Assembly (NCBI GenBank): GCA_001630475.1
Contig: KV419406.1
Location: 565,478-629,477, forward strand
Reading direction: 5' to 3'
Source: Sistotremastrum niveocremeum HHB9708
Lineage: Eukaryota; Basidiomycota; Agaricomycetes; Sistotremastrales; Sistotremastraceae
Length of the DNA: 64,000 nucleotides
Within the stretch, counting starts at the first letter, position 1. Each line of letters starts with the position of its first letter. The notes below the pieces were generated by a model. It saw only the letters and a program-made list of their open reading frames with translations. It ran no database searches and had not been told where the DNA came from. Below are positions 11,872 to 21,720 of the stretch, piece by piece. Made by a program: the position numbers and the translations under genes.

Positions 11872-12417
11872 CTAATAAAGGGCGGCATCAACAATCAGCC
11901 ATGGTAAACCGCTGAAAATAATGTTCGAGTTCATACCATGAATAGAGAGCAAAATCGTTTTTGGGGACAATGAAGGTGCATCCTGGAAAGCCTGGGAAAG
12001 GGCGAGGGATTGCATGAACGGGAAGGATAGTTCTAAATGCACCATATATCTCGAGCTATAACGATATTTGAGCGATACGATAAGTGAGATAAATACTGTT
12101 GTACCCCAAAAGCCGCTGTAGAATTCCATGAGCTCCGTGTCGAAGAAATAAGGAAGTCCGAGCGTACCAGTGCAGGTCAGAACAAGGAACACCAGGACTG
12201 GAACGAACCAATCAGTACAGTGTAAACAATTAAGAAATGTTGCTTGTAAGATGTCCGGACTTTTCTTGTTTTGATTGTATAATGCATAAAGTCTGAGAGA
12301 GAATATAATGTTTACGATTGTGGCCATTATGATCGGCCCGTTTCTATATATCTTGGCGTCTCGTACTTGAAAGGAATCGTGGAAAATAGGACATACACGC
12401 CTAGTGAGAGCTCCCAC
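11872..12417 (-). CDS. Multi-pass membrane protein, partial or degenerate
   Basis: An uninterrupted minus-strand frame of about 180 residues with at least four hydrophobic segments, for example PIIMATIVNIIFSLRLYALY, WFVPVLVFLVLTCTGTLGLP and FWGTTVFISLIVSL. The SLRLYALYNQNKK motif, an Arg-Tyr-Ala-Leu-Tyr-Asn turn after a helix, resembles the DUF6533-type membrane proteins common in mushrooms, but the usual N-terminal exons could not be assembled. The upstream minus-strand sequence (12418-12771) keeps open frames that may be remnants. It may be a truncated gene or a gene whose 5' exons I could not resolve. No role is proposed. Confidence 0.4.
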   Translation of the reverse strand: MGALTRRVCPIFHDSFQVRDAKIYRNGPIIMATIVNIIFSLRLYALYNQNKKSPDILQATFLNCLHCTDWFVPVLVFLVLTCTGTLGLPYFFDTELMEFYSGFWGTTVFISLIVSLKYRYSSRYMVHLELSFPFMQSLALSQAFQDAPSLSPKTILLSIHGMNSNIIFSGLPWLIVDAALY

Positions 12418-12986
12418 ACTTTACAGCTAGAAGATTGCGGTTGATAAGGGGTAACTATGGTGTTGGAATGAAGCTTACAACTGTTGGCGCTGAAATCAAT
12501 ACTTTCTGCCATGTCATAAAATATTAAAGCGTACCGTCGGCTCGACAGTGGTGCTGAATTCGACTGTTCTCAATATAAGCTCGAATAAGCTCGATCTACT
12601 ATGATGGCATTGGACCGACCTCCAGTCCCGAACCTGTCTTATGGTGAGTAGAATGTTCTCATGATGATATAATATCAGTACGATAGAATCACGAGGCTGT
12701 AATAACGCGCCACCAAATAGAAGACCTTCGGCGCGGACCATTTTGTCCTGTGAATGTATCTTAATCGACATCTATTGCACTCGAAACGCGGAATACTGAC
12801 GCCCAGACACATGTAACCTGTATCAAGAAATTCGAGTTTTGCCAAGAATCATGGAAAATATACGCACTTCTTCCGAAAGATGAGCGAAGATGTCTGTCGC
12901 CAGACCAGCACAAGCTGCCACTATGTAGTGCCCCAAGTCATTTTCTTAACATAGGCTGACTTCAATTTTCGCTTGCCTGAGATGTA

Positions 12987-13020
12987 GTTTACAACTTGAA
13001 GTTGACGAAGTGTTGTAAAC
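12987..13020. repeat. Inverted repeat with internal CAACTTGAAGTTG palindrome
   Basis: GTTTACAAC at 12987-12995 is matched by GTTGTAAAC at 13012-13020, a perfect 9-bp inverted repeat. Inside sits the palindrome CAACTTGAAGTTG (12992-13004). A related copy lies at 20671. This could be a hairpin, a protein-binding site, or the end of a small mobile element. Confidence 0.5.
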
Positions 13021-15323
13021 AGAAGTTGAAGTTCCGCTTCAATAGTTGTGCCGGCATTACTCGACTGAAGAGACATGGTCTGACGCGGATGGGCGGCTGG
13101 GTAGCCTAACTAACTGTAAGACCTTATACTTCATAAAGAGCACTGGCAGCGGACATCACAATTCATTCGGGATTATTTCTCTCAGTTGGCAGTGAATGGC
13201 CAGAAATAGAAGTTGATAGTACGGCAAACTGCGATTGTATCTCACACGTTTACGACTGGGAGCCAATAGTCTCAGAGATACAGTGATTATCATGGAAGCA
13301 GGTACAGGATCTCCATGGTAGTAGGAGGCATCGCAGGGAATGGAAGGCGCGACTAACGCCAAAGTGAGCGGTGGAGAGAATGAAAGAAGGAGATATCGTC
13401 TCAAGTTCTCCTTATCACTATACCACCGTCGAGATGAGGCATTGGCGCGATGTAAGCCGCGGCGCCGGACGCGAAGGTTGTTGGCATGAGGTTGGGCCGC
13501 CGCGTTCTAGTGAAATACACATTGATGTGTTATCGATGTAGTCCTTGCCATGCACCGATCCGATTGAGACCCGACGAGATCGCATTAAAATGACCCGGTT
13601 ACAACTGGCCTATTAGAGTGATTGGGTGGTGATGAATCTGTTGGCAGCCGTACCTTACATATACATCCTGGTGTTTCAGAGGAGGTCAGAACGATAGACG
13701 CTCCTGGTGGAACGGACCTTCAGAAGTGCGATGCAAACTCTCTAGATCACACTATCGTACCAATGGCACGCTATTGGCACTACGAGTAGTGCTGGAGACA
13801 AGCATCCACAAGTACCGCCCATCAATGCGTCGATAAAGGCTCAGATTTCTTCTGATGGCGGGCACGCATATCCGAGGCGAATACCAGACCACCCAGCATA
13901 TGGCAAAGTGCATTCAGAATTGAGCCCTGCAAGATCCATGTTCCTGGCTTCCATGCGATTGGTCCACTTGTTCAGCACTTCCTGAGGTCGCCGAGTTCTC
14001 ATTGGATGCCAGGGCGCCCGAACGGATCGTGTTCACTTCGCAAGTCTAGGGAAAAAGATAGATGTGTACCCTGGAGAAGGTAGTAAGGGCTCGGGCGGGT
14101 TTGACAGATAGTTTTCTCGACTGCGTCGTCCGAGGCACGTTTCGCAACCTCAAGCTTGATGCCACGATTGAAACGGCCACGACCAGCGATGCGGCGAACG
14201 GAAAGATTAGCAGAGGCTGCAATATACGCGATAGAAGGATAGGTGTCCCGGAGAATGATGACAGATATATAGAATAAGTGACGACGCAGTAAAGGTAGAT
14301 GCCAGAGCCCCCAGCTGGCCAGTGCACGACATGGCCGGGTGCCAACAGAAGAAAATGAGGTTGCCTCTCAATCTCTGTTTTCAACTTGCAACCACCCTGT
14401 TTTGGCCATTCAACAGATTGCCTTACGCAGAGACTTCGACCAGATGTTGCAAGACGTTCGGATCAAAGAGGCATGAGAGCAGGAGGTGAAGTAAAATTAG
14501 CGCTCACCTCTTCTGCGACCGATTTCTTTGCAATTGACTCCTTCGACGCCAGACTTATAAGGCCTTAGCCTCAAGCATCAAGACGGCTTCTGCGATTGAA
14601 ATAAATTGGGGACTACTGCCACGCCGCCAATTCAGATGATGCGTTATGATGTAATTGAGCGTACGAGCTTCAACAATTTTTGGGACATTTCCAAAGTGCG
14701 AGAAACTGTCGGTGTGTAGTATGTACCCTTCCTGCTTTCGCCGCCTTGAGAATCTACATCTGCAACAAGTAGTCTCGGTGAAGCTCGGCCTTATTTTGAA
14801 CCCCTGGCTCAAACACTACACCCAAAAGAGATGACGCGTTGCAGCGTTCAATCGGGTCACTATTGACGGCGCCGAAAAGTTCATGGGCGAGCCTAACACT
14901 TCCGCATACTATAGGACTTTGTCAGGACGGGCGAGTCTTTAGTCAGCCACCTGCTATACGGCAACTCCATTCTTCCTTTTCGAGCCAATCCTCCCAAAAT
15001 CCTCCCTGTCAAAAAAATCCCTTGGATTCTCGATGCCCAGGTCATTTCGAGACGACCTCCAAAAGTGATTGAAGAGGGTGGTGGCGCTGGAAGATGATCG
15101 CGAGCCTGAGACGTTGATGAGCAGAGCTTGGAAAATAACAAGTTTTCTGACCTCGAGAAGTGAGTCGTATCGGTTGCCAAGCATGCCTTCCTAGACCCCT
15201 TTGCTGACTGATGGTGCTTTCAAGACTGCCGTCGGCTCTAGAATGCGTACGCCAGCTATCGGCTCCTGAACCGTACATCCAGATCCAATGATGTTTTCCC
15301 GTGATCGACTCCATCCTCAAACA

Positions 15324-15330
15324 TATAAAG
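15324..15330 (+). promoter_or_regulatory. TATA-like box of SDR gene at 15374
   Basis: TATAAAG lies about 45 nt upstream of the ATG at 15374. Spacing is short but compatible with a compact fungal 5' UTR. Confidence 0.4.
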
Positions 15331-15373
15331 CTGCAGCAGCCTCGTCCGATCGCTCTACATTCCAACATCAACA

Positions 15374-16387
15374 ATGACCTCTCTCCGCGATCAAACCATC
15401 CTCATCATTGGCGGCACTTCAGGCATCGGGTACTCCGTTGCTGAAGCCAGTCTTCATCAACAGGCTGCTCACGTCATCGTTGCGTCATCGACTCCCGAAA
15501 AGGTCACCAAGACCGTTGCTCGACTCGAGGAGACCACCACCAAAAACAATCTGAGCGGAAAAGTCACTGGGAAGACTCTGGATGTTAGCAATTCGGATCA
15601 AGTCAAAAAATTCTTTGCGGAGATAGGAGAACTTGACCACGTCGTTATCACGAGTGGGGATAAGCTCAAGCTTGGATTCAAGGGAGTTGATCTGGAGACT
15701 CTGAAGTCCGCGCTCGATGTTCGATTTTGGGCTGCTGCTTTGATAGCTCAACAGGCGCGTATCAAGAAAGGAGGTTCGATTACTCTGACTGGAGGTGTGT
15801 TCTTCTCGATTTTTATACCCACGCATTGTACCAACTCTTTCTTTTCCAGGAGTCGCATCGATCAAGCCTCCACCCGGCTGGCCTATTGTAGCAGGCTTAG
15901 CAGGAGCTGCGGAGAGTCTCGTGAAAGGATTGGCTGTTGACCTGGCTCCCGTTCGTGTGAATCTTGTGGCTCCCGGAGCGGTGAGTATTCTACTGTATCA
16001 CTAGGAACCTTTTGACTGAATACACTGGGACCTGCTAGGTTCTGACAGAGGTAACACTTACCACTGCCCTCTGATGGCGAGACGCTCATCGTATTCGCAG
16101 CTATGGGACTCCCTTCCTACCGACCTCCGGGAGAAGCTTCTTCAAGAGTCCGCTGACAAGCTCCTCGTGAAGCGTGTAGGGAACCCCGAAGAGGTCTGTC
16201 CAACCACTCATCTGCCGTTCAATCCATTCTGACTTGAATTATCGCAGATCGCTGATGCGTATATCTTCTTAATGAAGTGAGTCCCCTCCTAGTTTGCTTC
16301 CAGTTTAGCGCTAAACATTTGCCGTTTAGATGTGGTTTCATCACAGGCGAAACTCTGCATATCAATGGGGGACAAACTTTGGTTTAA
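15374..16387 (+). CDS. Atypical SDR oxidoreductase lacking the YxxxK pair
   Basis: Six exons: 15374-15794, 15850-15980, 16039-16050 (12-nt micro-exon VLTE), 16101-16193, 16248-16276 and 16330-16387; 247 residues. The N-terminal Rossmann motif is IIGGTSGIG (about 11-19), followed by DV of the cofactor pocket (TLDVSNSD) and the late motifs VRVNLVAPGA and HINGGQTLV. The catalytic Tyr-x-x-x-Lys of classical SDRs is absent: the segment that should carry it reads SIKPPPGWPIVAGLAGAAES. A known subgroup of bacterial and fungal SDR-like proteins shares this loss, so the fold is an NAD(P)-binding protein whose chemistry is uncertain. A close paralog at 57598-58608 has exactly the same six exon lengths. 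Confidence 0.88.
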
Positions 16388-16597
16388 GAGATGTATCCCT
16401 ATAATATTTTCGAAATCGTATCTTAGGCGCACGATTTACGCGTAGCTCATTTCGGAGTCGACTCAATCAAGCGATGAAGGTAAAACGGAATATCGATCAA
16501 GCGACATTCTCTCAATTCCCAAGAGATAGAAGAAGGATAAATACAACACGAATCAATCGCGCTACCATGAAATAAAGATATCACTACGAGTACTGAA

Positions 16598-17731
16598 TCA
16601 GCTCTGCAGAGCCTTCTGCTGTTCTCCGAGAGTCGTGCTGACGACGGGGCATCCTTGACCAGGGCCGTGCAAGTTCTGCAAGGTGACAATGGCGGCTTCC
16701 ACTCGTGCAGCTTGAGATTGCTTGCTGTCGTCAGTGGGGAACGTCACTTTGACACCAGGGTTGTGGACAGCTTCGCCAGCGGCGATATTCGCCTCAAGGG
16801 ACTAGTGAAGGGATGAGTAAGAATACCAGTGATAGAGGACAATGAAGACGTACCGAGATGTAATCATCCTGGGAGGGAGGGCAGGCACAAGGGACCTTGA
16901 TAGGCTTTCCATCAGATCCATTCACTGCTCCATCGCAATCTCCAGTGCCAGTGGGGTTCACACCCGAATGGAAACCGAGAGGCGGAGCCAGAGAAGCGAT
17001 GAGGGAGTTAGGGATTCCACCGCTGGTACCGCCGCTGTTGTTAGAGCTCGACGCAGGGGTTGAGGCTGCGGGAGCGGGAGATGGTGCTGCTGGTTGTGGT
17101 GCGGGAGGTGCGGCTTCGGGAGTCGCTGTACATGTACCGGCGGCGGTAACGGTCACCGTGACGGTACTGGCTTTGGCAGCGGCGGGTGCAGGTGCGGGGG
17201 AGGAGGCTGCAGGTGCGGATACGGGAGGAGGGGGAGCTGTTCCGTCTTGGATGGCTTTCTGCTGAGCACTGAAGGTGGTGGAGGATGCGGGACATCCTTG
17301 GCCTGGGCCGTGGAGATTTTGGAGGGTGACGATGCAAGTCTCGATGCGGGCGAGCTGGGAGGCTTTCGAGTTGTCTGTGGGGAAAGACACCTTCACAGTA
17401 GGATTGTGGACGGCGAAGCCAGCGTCGACGTTGGCGTTTAGTGACTAGAAGATGATAGGTGAGCGATTGATAAGGACATACGACATCATGAAAGACGTAC
17501 GGCCAAGAAGTCGGACTCGGAGGGAGGGCACGCGCAAGGAATCAAGATGGGTTTCCCGTTGGAGCCATCGATACCATCGCAATTGCCCGTTCCATCAGGA
17601 TTAACACCTGCTGTCACGCCGAAGGGAGGAACGAGAGCAGGGTCGACGTCGCGTTTCTGATTCACAGGCCACGCGGACGCAGTGAGAGTGAAAGAAGCAA
17701 GAACAGCAACAGAACTGATAGTGAATTTCAT
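16598..17731 (-). CDS. Secreted protein with two duplicated A-B modules (copy 2)
   Basis: Exons 17731-17501, 17444-16854 and 16801-16598 (phase 0) give 341 residues. A clean signal peptide (MKFTISSVAVLASFTLTASA) is followed by a KRDV dibasic site (26-29). Module A (about 33-76: GVNPDGTGNCDG, IPCACPPSESD) and module B (about 78-145: LNANVDAGFAVHNPTV, NLHGPGQGCP) are repeated at the C-terminus after a long Ala/Pro/Thr-rich linker containing a TVTVTVTAAGTC run. The linker looks like a stalk for O-glycosylation. Unlike copy 1, the second module A has no dibasic site in front. It is convergent with the SDR gene ending at 16387. Function is unknown; a cell-wall or secreted role is inferred from the signal peptide and composition. 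Confidence 0.82.
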
Positions 17732-18958
17732 GGTTGAAAGAATGACTGGAGATGATGTTGTATTTGATGAACGAATGAGAGGGATACGCGCTGCGTATAG
17801 AAAGGGAGAAAGGGAAAAGAGAGAACGATCGGATCAACCGAGAGAGAGAGGGAGAGGGAGAGAAGAAAGGGGATGGGGAGAAAGCTCCGAGGCTCAGAGG
17901 CTTTATACCCGTACGTCGTCGCCAAGCAGAGAATGAGCAAGCGACAGCACATTCGGTTCGTTTATGGTTAATAAAGATAGTTAGAGATTGATCTGGATCG
18001 CAAGGGCCGCTTGAGGTCGTCACTCTTTCGGAATCATCGTGTCGTCAAGGCGCTCATGGCATTTCTATCAGACATCGGTTGAATCGAAGGAGAACGAGAT
18101 AACAAGAGCACTCTTCAATATAAATTAATGAGAACACACGCTGGATTTGATCAGAACGTGACGGCTGACGAGGGCAGGCTTGCTATAAGCTGAAGTAGTT
18201 CAGGAGTGCTGTTACTAACCCTGTTAGCAGGTTAAGAACCAGCGTGCGAAGTTCCGGATCTGGAATTCTGAGCTGTAAATCTTGCCACGTGCGATATTCC
18301 CACGATTACTGTAGCTCTACGGGCTTACCGGCGTCTTCGATGCTTTGTGCCTGGCGACAGTTACCAAGCTCTTGGTTCTGACGTTTAGCACGTCGCTTTG
18401 AACAGTGTTCAGATTCTTCAGAAATATTCTAACACTGCCCTCATCTTCAAATATTCTGCCAAATTTTCCACCTCATAGCGTGTGATGGATCACAAGACCG
18501 AAAACAGAAATTGTTCACCCGCAAGCGGTTTTCTATCTCAAGGCAACGGTTGCCTACGTTGCCTGTGAGGCTTTCGAGAAAAAGATTCATCCTCTTTCAG
18601 AATTTTAAAGCAGGCACGTGCGACTACTTGAAAGGGCTCAACTTAGCAACAAGAATTTTCTGGCGTCACATGTAATGAGGTAAACCAACGAAATTTAAAG
18701 ACGTCAGCGCTTCAGCCCGTTGAGTCTGAGAACCGAAATCCCCCGATATTCAAGCTGTCGCCGGAAGTGAGGTGAGGCCGCTGAGTGTCATCATCACAGG
18801 GCTCTGGTTTATCAATAAATACGAAATGCTGTATCTCATGGTTCGGGAAACATGTTGGAAGCATATTTAAGTTACTACTGTAAGGTAGTGTAAGCGGGTC
18901 CGTCTATCTCAGTGTCTGTCCATCGGCATGAGCTTACTATCCCAATTCGAAGAAATAT
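17732..18958. other. Intergenic region
   Basis: Holds the promoter of the minus-strand secreted protein (TATA-like box near 17902) with a purine-rich GA/GAGA stretch at about 17800-17880, likely the 5' UTR. From 18020 to 18950 nothing coding is seen. Confidence 0.4.
17902..17908 (-). promoter_or_regulatory. TATA-like box of secreted protein copy 2
   Basis: On the minus strand TATAAAG lies about 170 nt upstream of the ATG at 17731. The stretch between is pyrimidine-rich on the coding strand, which is common near fungal transcription starts. Confidence 0.4.
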
Positions 18959-20061
18959 CTAATAAGATGATGGTGCTTGACCCAACGCTCCACCATCTGT
19001 AAGGAAGACTCCTCCAGAGGCAAAAGCCCCAGCACGACTAGCCAAATACAGAATCAATCCTGCCATATCCTCCGTGTTACCGAATCGTCTTAGTGGGACG
19101 AAAGCTCGGGGAGTGTCATCGACCATGCCTGAGAACTTGACGGTCATTTCTGAAGGGTAAGGACCAGGTGCTATTACGTTGCTTCTGATATCGAACTATG
19201 GATAGCTTTAATGGAGAGATGTGAAGACAGGAAAGAAAGTACGTACGTCGGCGAGCATAGTCGCCAATTGTTTGCCAAGGAAAGTCGCTCCTGCCTTTGA
19301 GATGTTATAGGCCATCGCGTAAGGCTGCTTCGACCTACACGATTGAGATTCAATGACAACGCAGAACTCAATATAGCGAATGAACTGACCTGAAATATCC
19401 CACAACACTGGACACGGTGACGACTTGGCTCGTAACGCCTGGCAGCGCATTCCCCGGTTTATTGCCTGCTTCCAACAATTCCAAGAACGCGATAGTGGCG
19501 AACCAAACGGCAGTGACGTTGACATTGAAGACTTGATTGAATTGTTCTTCGGTACTGTTATTCCATAAGAACTCTTGAGTCTCTTTGATTGAATGGCCAG
19601 AGTCGGGTGTGAACGCAGGCCAGCTCTGAGGGTTGATTTCGGGGCCCAGAACCCCGGAGTTGTTGACGAGGAAGTTGATGTATCCAGTTTGTGCTTTGAT
19701 TTTCTCAGCGATGACCAAAAGATCGCTCTTCGAAGAGACATCGCCTTGGATGGGAATGATCTTTCCGTGCACCTATACAGGATGCAAATGTCAACGCTGA
19801 AGGCGGATATCGCCTAGAAAATCACATACCGCATGCTCTTTGGCGGCCTTCTCGAGCACCTCCAACCGACGACCAATGATAAACACTGTTGCGCCGTTGC
19901 TTTCCAAGGCCTTCGTGATCATCAATCCGATTCCTGTCCAAGAGTCAGCATAACGTCCCCAATAGCTGCAACAATTGTTTATTACCGGTTCCTCCACCAG
20001 AAACGATGGCTACAAGGCCTTGGACATTGAAAACGTTGGCAGGATCAAGAGTGGCAGACAT
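18959..20061 (-). CDS. Classical SDR oxidoreductase (pair 2, copy 1)
   Basis: Five exons: 20061-19986, 19933-19830, 19772-19390, 19334-19247 and 19195-18959; 295 residues. Motifs: glycine-rich cofactor loop SGGGTGIG (intron 1 splits the loop), GDVSS adenine-pocket motif, LVNNSG (NNAG equivalent), VVTVSSVVG with the catalytic Ser, and YNISK as the catalytic Tyr-x-x-x-Lys. The C-terminus RSNVIAPGPYPSEM and LASRAGAFASGGVFLTDGG follows the normal SDR layout. It should be an NAD(P)(H)-dependent alcohol or ketone oxidoreductase; substrate unknown. The 36429 gene is a paralog with matching introns (exon 2 is 104 nt and exon 4 is 88 nt in both). Confidence 0.9.
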
Positions 20062-21720
20062 ATGGCTTAGTAGAGAGAAAGATTCAACTTGCTGGTTGCT
20101 GGGACGTATGGGCCGTGTAGCCAGCCCTTTTGACTTCAGATGGGAAGGGCCTTTTTGGGAAATTAGCGGAGGTATGACTCAGCAAACCAGCCGCTGAAAT
20201 TATTCACTGACGCGTATCGAGTCCATCGCCTCATTTCCTTACCAAGCAAGCCCGAGGTTGCCCTCAAAATGCTTTGAAGCCTGAGCGCCTTAACTCTTGA
20301 AGACACAGTTTCAGCAGCGCTTCCACCAACCTACACTACAAATTTTATGTCAGAGGAATTACCTAAACACATTTCGAGAGTCGAGTTTGCTTAGAAAGAA
20401 TCTTGATAATGTGAGTTTGGTCCCTCGAGTGACAGTCTGCGCAACGAGGGAAGGAATGACGAAATATCACGAAACGCTTGATCAGTCTCAGGAAGTCTCC
20501 CAGTAGTGTCCGGCCACAATGCCATCGGGTCCATCTCCTGTATCAGGATTTAGGAGTATTGTTCCTCATGATGCACAGAAGGTGTTCAAGTAGGCGCGCG
20601 TATTAGTATGAGTCACTGATAGCCCCAAATTCGGGGAACGCGTTGTTTGGCTTTGTTGTGGATTAAGCTTCAACTTGAAGTTGTCGAACAAGTGTTGTCG
20701 AAAACAGGTCCGTCGTCGCTGTCGTCGTTTGGTCTCAATATTCCACAACGCTGACGACCAATACAGAATTGGAGATCTTGATAGATCATCCCTATCGTCC
20801 TGAAAGGTCTCTTCCAGTGAAAGGCTGAAAGCCATCTGCTGCAGGCAGTGCAATGGCGCTTCAGCAGCTGTGCTCAGGCTCTTATCTCATCTCAAAATGC
20901 CATCTTCAACCATGAGCTCCCTATCTGTCACCGACAATGGTACGAGCAATATCATGAACGACTCAAAAGCGCCGTTCGGATCTGCGGTGAAGCCATGTGA
21001 AGAGCGCTGGAGCGAGTTGGCCTCCTATCACTGAAGTTCTCGATTTCTCCGAAGTCGAATATAGGACTCAGGAGGGAAAGGAGGAGCGTGGTTGGCTGCA
21101 GATTGTGTGGCACCGTCCACATGATCAGCGCTTGGATTGATCCCTGACACTCTAACCAAGCCCTGCACACGACGAGAATTTCTGCCAGGCGACCAACATC
21201 ATCTGTACGTGCCTATTTTCTCAAGTTTCTTACAATACGCGTCAAGCTCGCTGTCGAGTCTAGTCCTCTACACAATTCTCTGTTCCAATCCCACAGCACA
21301 CTGGAAGATTTCCTTCTGCTTCGTCTTCCCAACACCCCTTCTCCAGCCCAGGTTCAAGCCATGCAAACCGAGACGCTACATACGTCTACGGCGCTTAGAT
21401 GGTTGCTTAACCCTTCTGCGCTCGTCTTGCAACGGGAGAAGATACCGGTGATGTTCATTGGAGAACGAATTGAATAGCTCACGAAGTAATATTTCGAGAA
21501 TAACGGGAATTGTTCAGACTTCGTCATGTGGAACTTGCGCTGAAGCATTATTCGGACATGATAGATAATGGTGCTTTGATGTACGTTCTCTTCTCTTGCA
21601 GTGCTTTCAATGCCACTCACGTCGATTTAGACCCACGTCATCATATGGGCGTCTTCAAAACAGCGCAAATCCTGCCCGACGGGCGCTCTTCAGCAAGATC
21701 CGAAAGTCAATGCCCATCAG
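20062..21720. other. Intergenic and possible eroded 5' part of the GDH2 pseudogene
   Basis: The left part is the promoter side of the minus-strand SDR. From about 20897 an ATG opens a short frame (MPSSTMSSLSVTDNG) that could be the old N-terminus of the GDH2 relic, but stops follow and I could not match the sequence up to 21720 to the enzyme. The element at 20671 is listed separately. Confidence 0.35.
20671..20700. repeat. Second copy of the CAACTTGAAGTTG element
   Basis: The palindrome CAACTTGAAGTTG (20671-20683) is followed by CGAACAAGTGTTGT, closely matching the order found at 12992-13016. The outer 9-bp arms seen in the first copy are not conserved here. Confidence 0.45.

Larger units (their letters stand above)
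12772..15373. other. Long gene-poor region
   Basis: About 2.6 kb with no supported gene. It contains the 34-bp inverted-repeat element at 12987-13020. Open frames near 14046-14384 (-) and 14893-15374 (-) are short and lack motifs. The right end holds the promoter of the SDR gene at 15374, with a TATA-like box at 15324. Confidence 0.4.

Noticed and set aside
16842-17441. Gly-rich plus-strand frames over the secreted protein
   Set aside because: Antisense of the Ala/Pro linker in the clearly spliced minus-strand gene.
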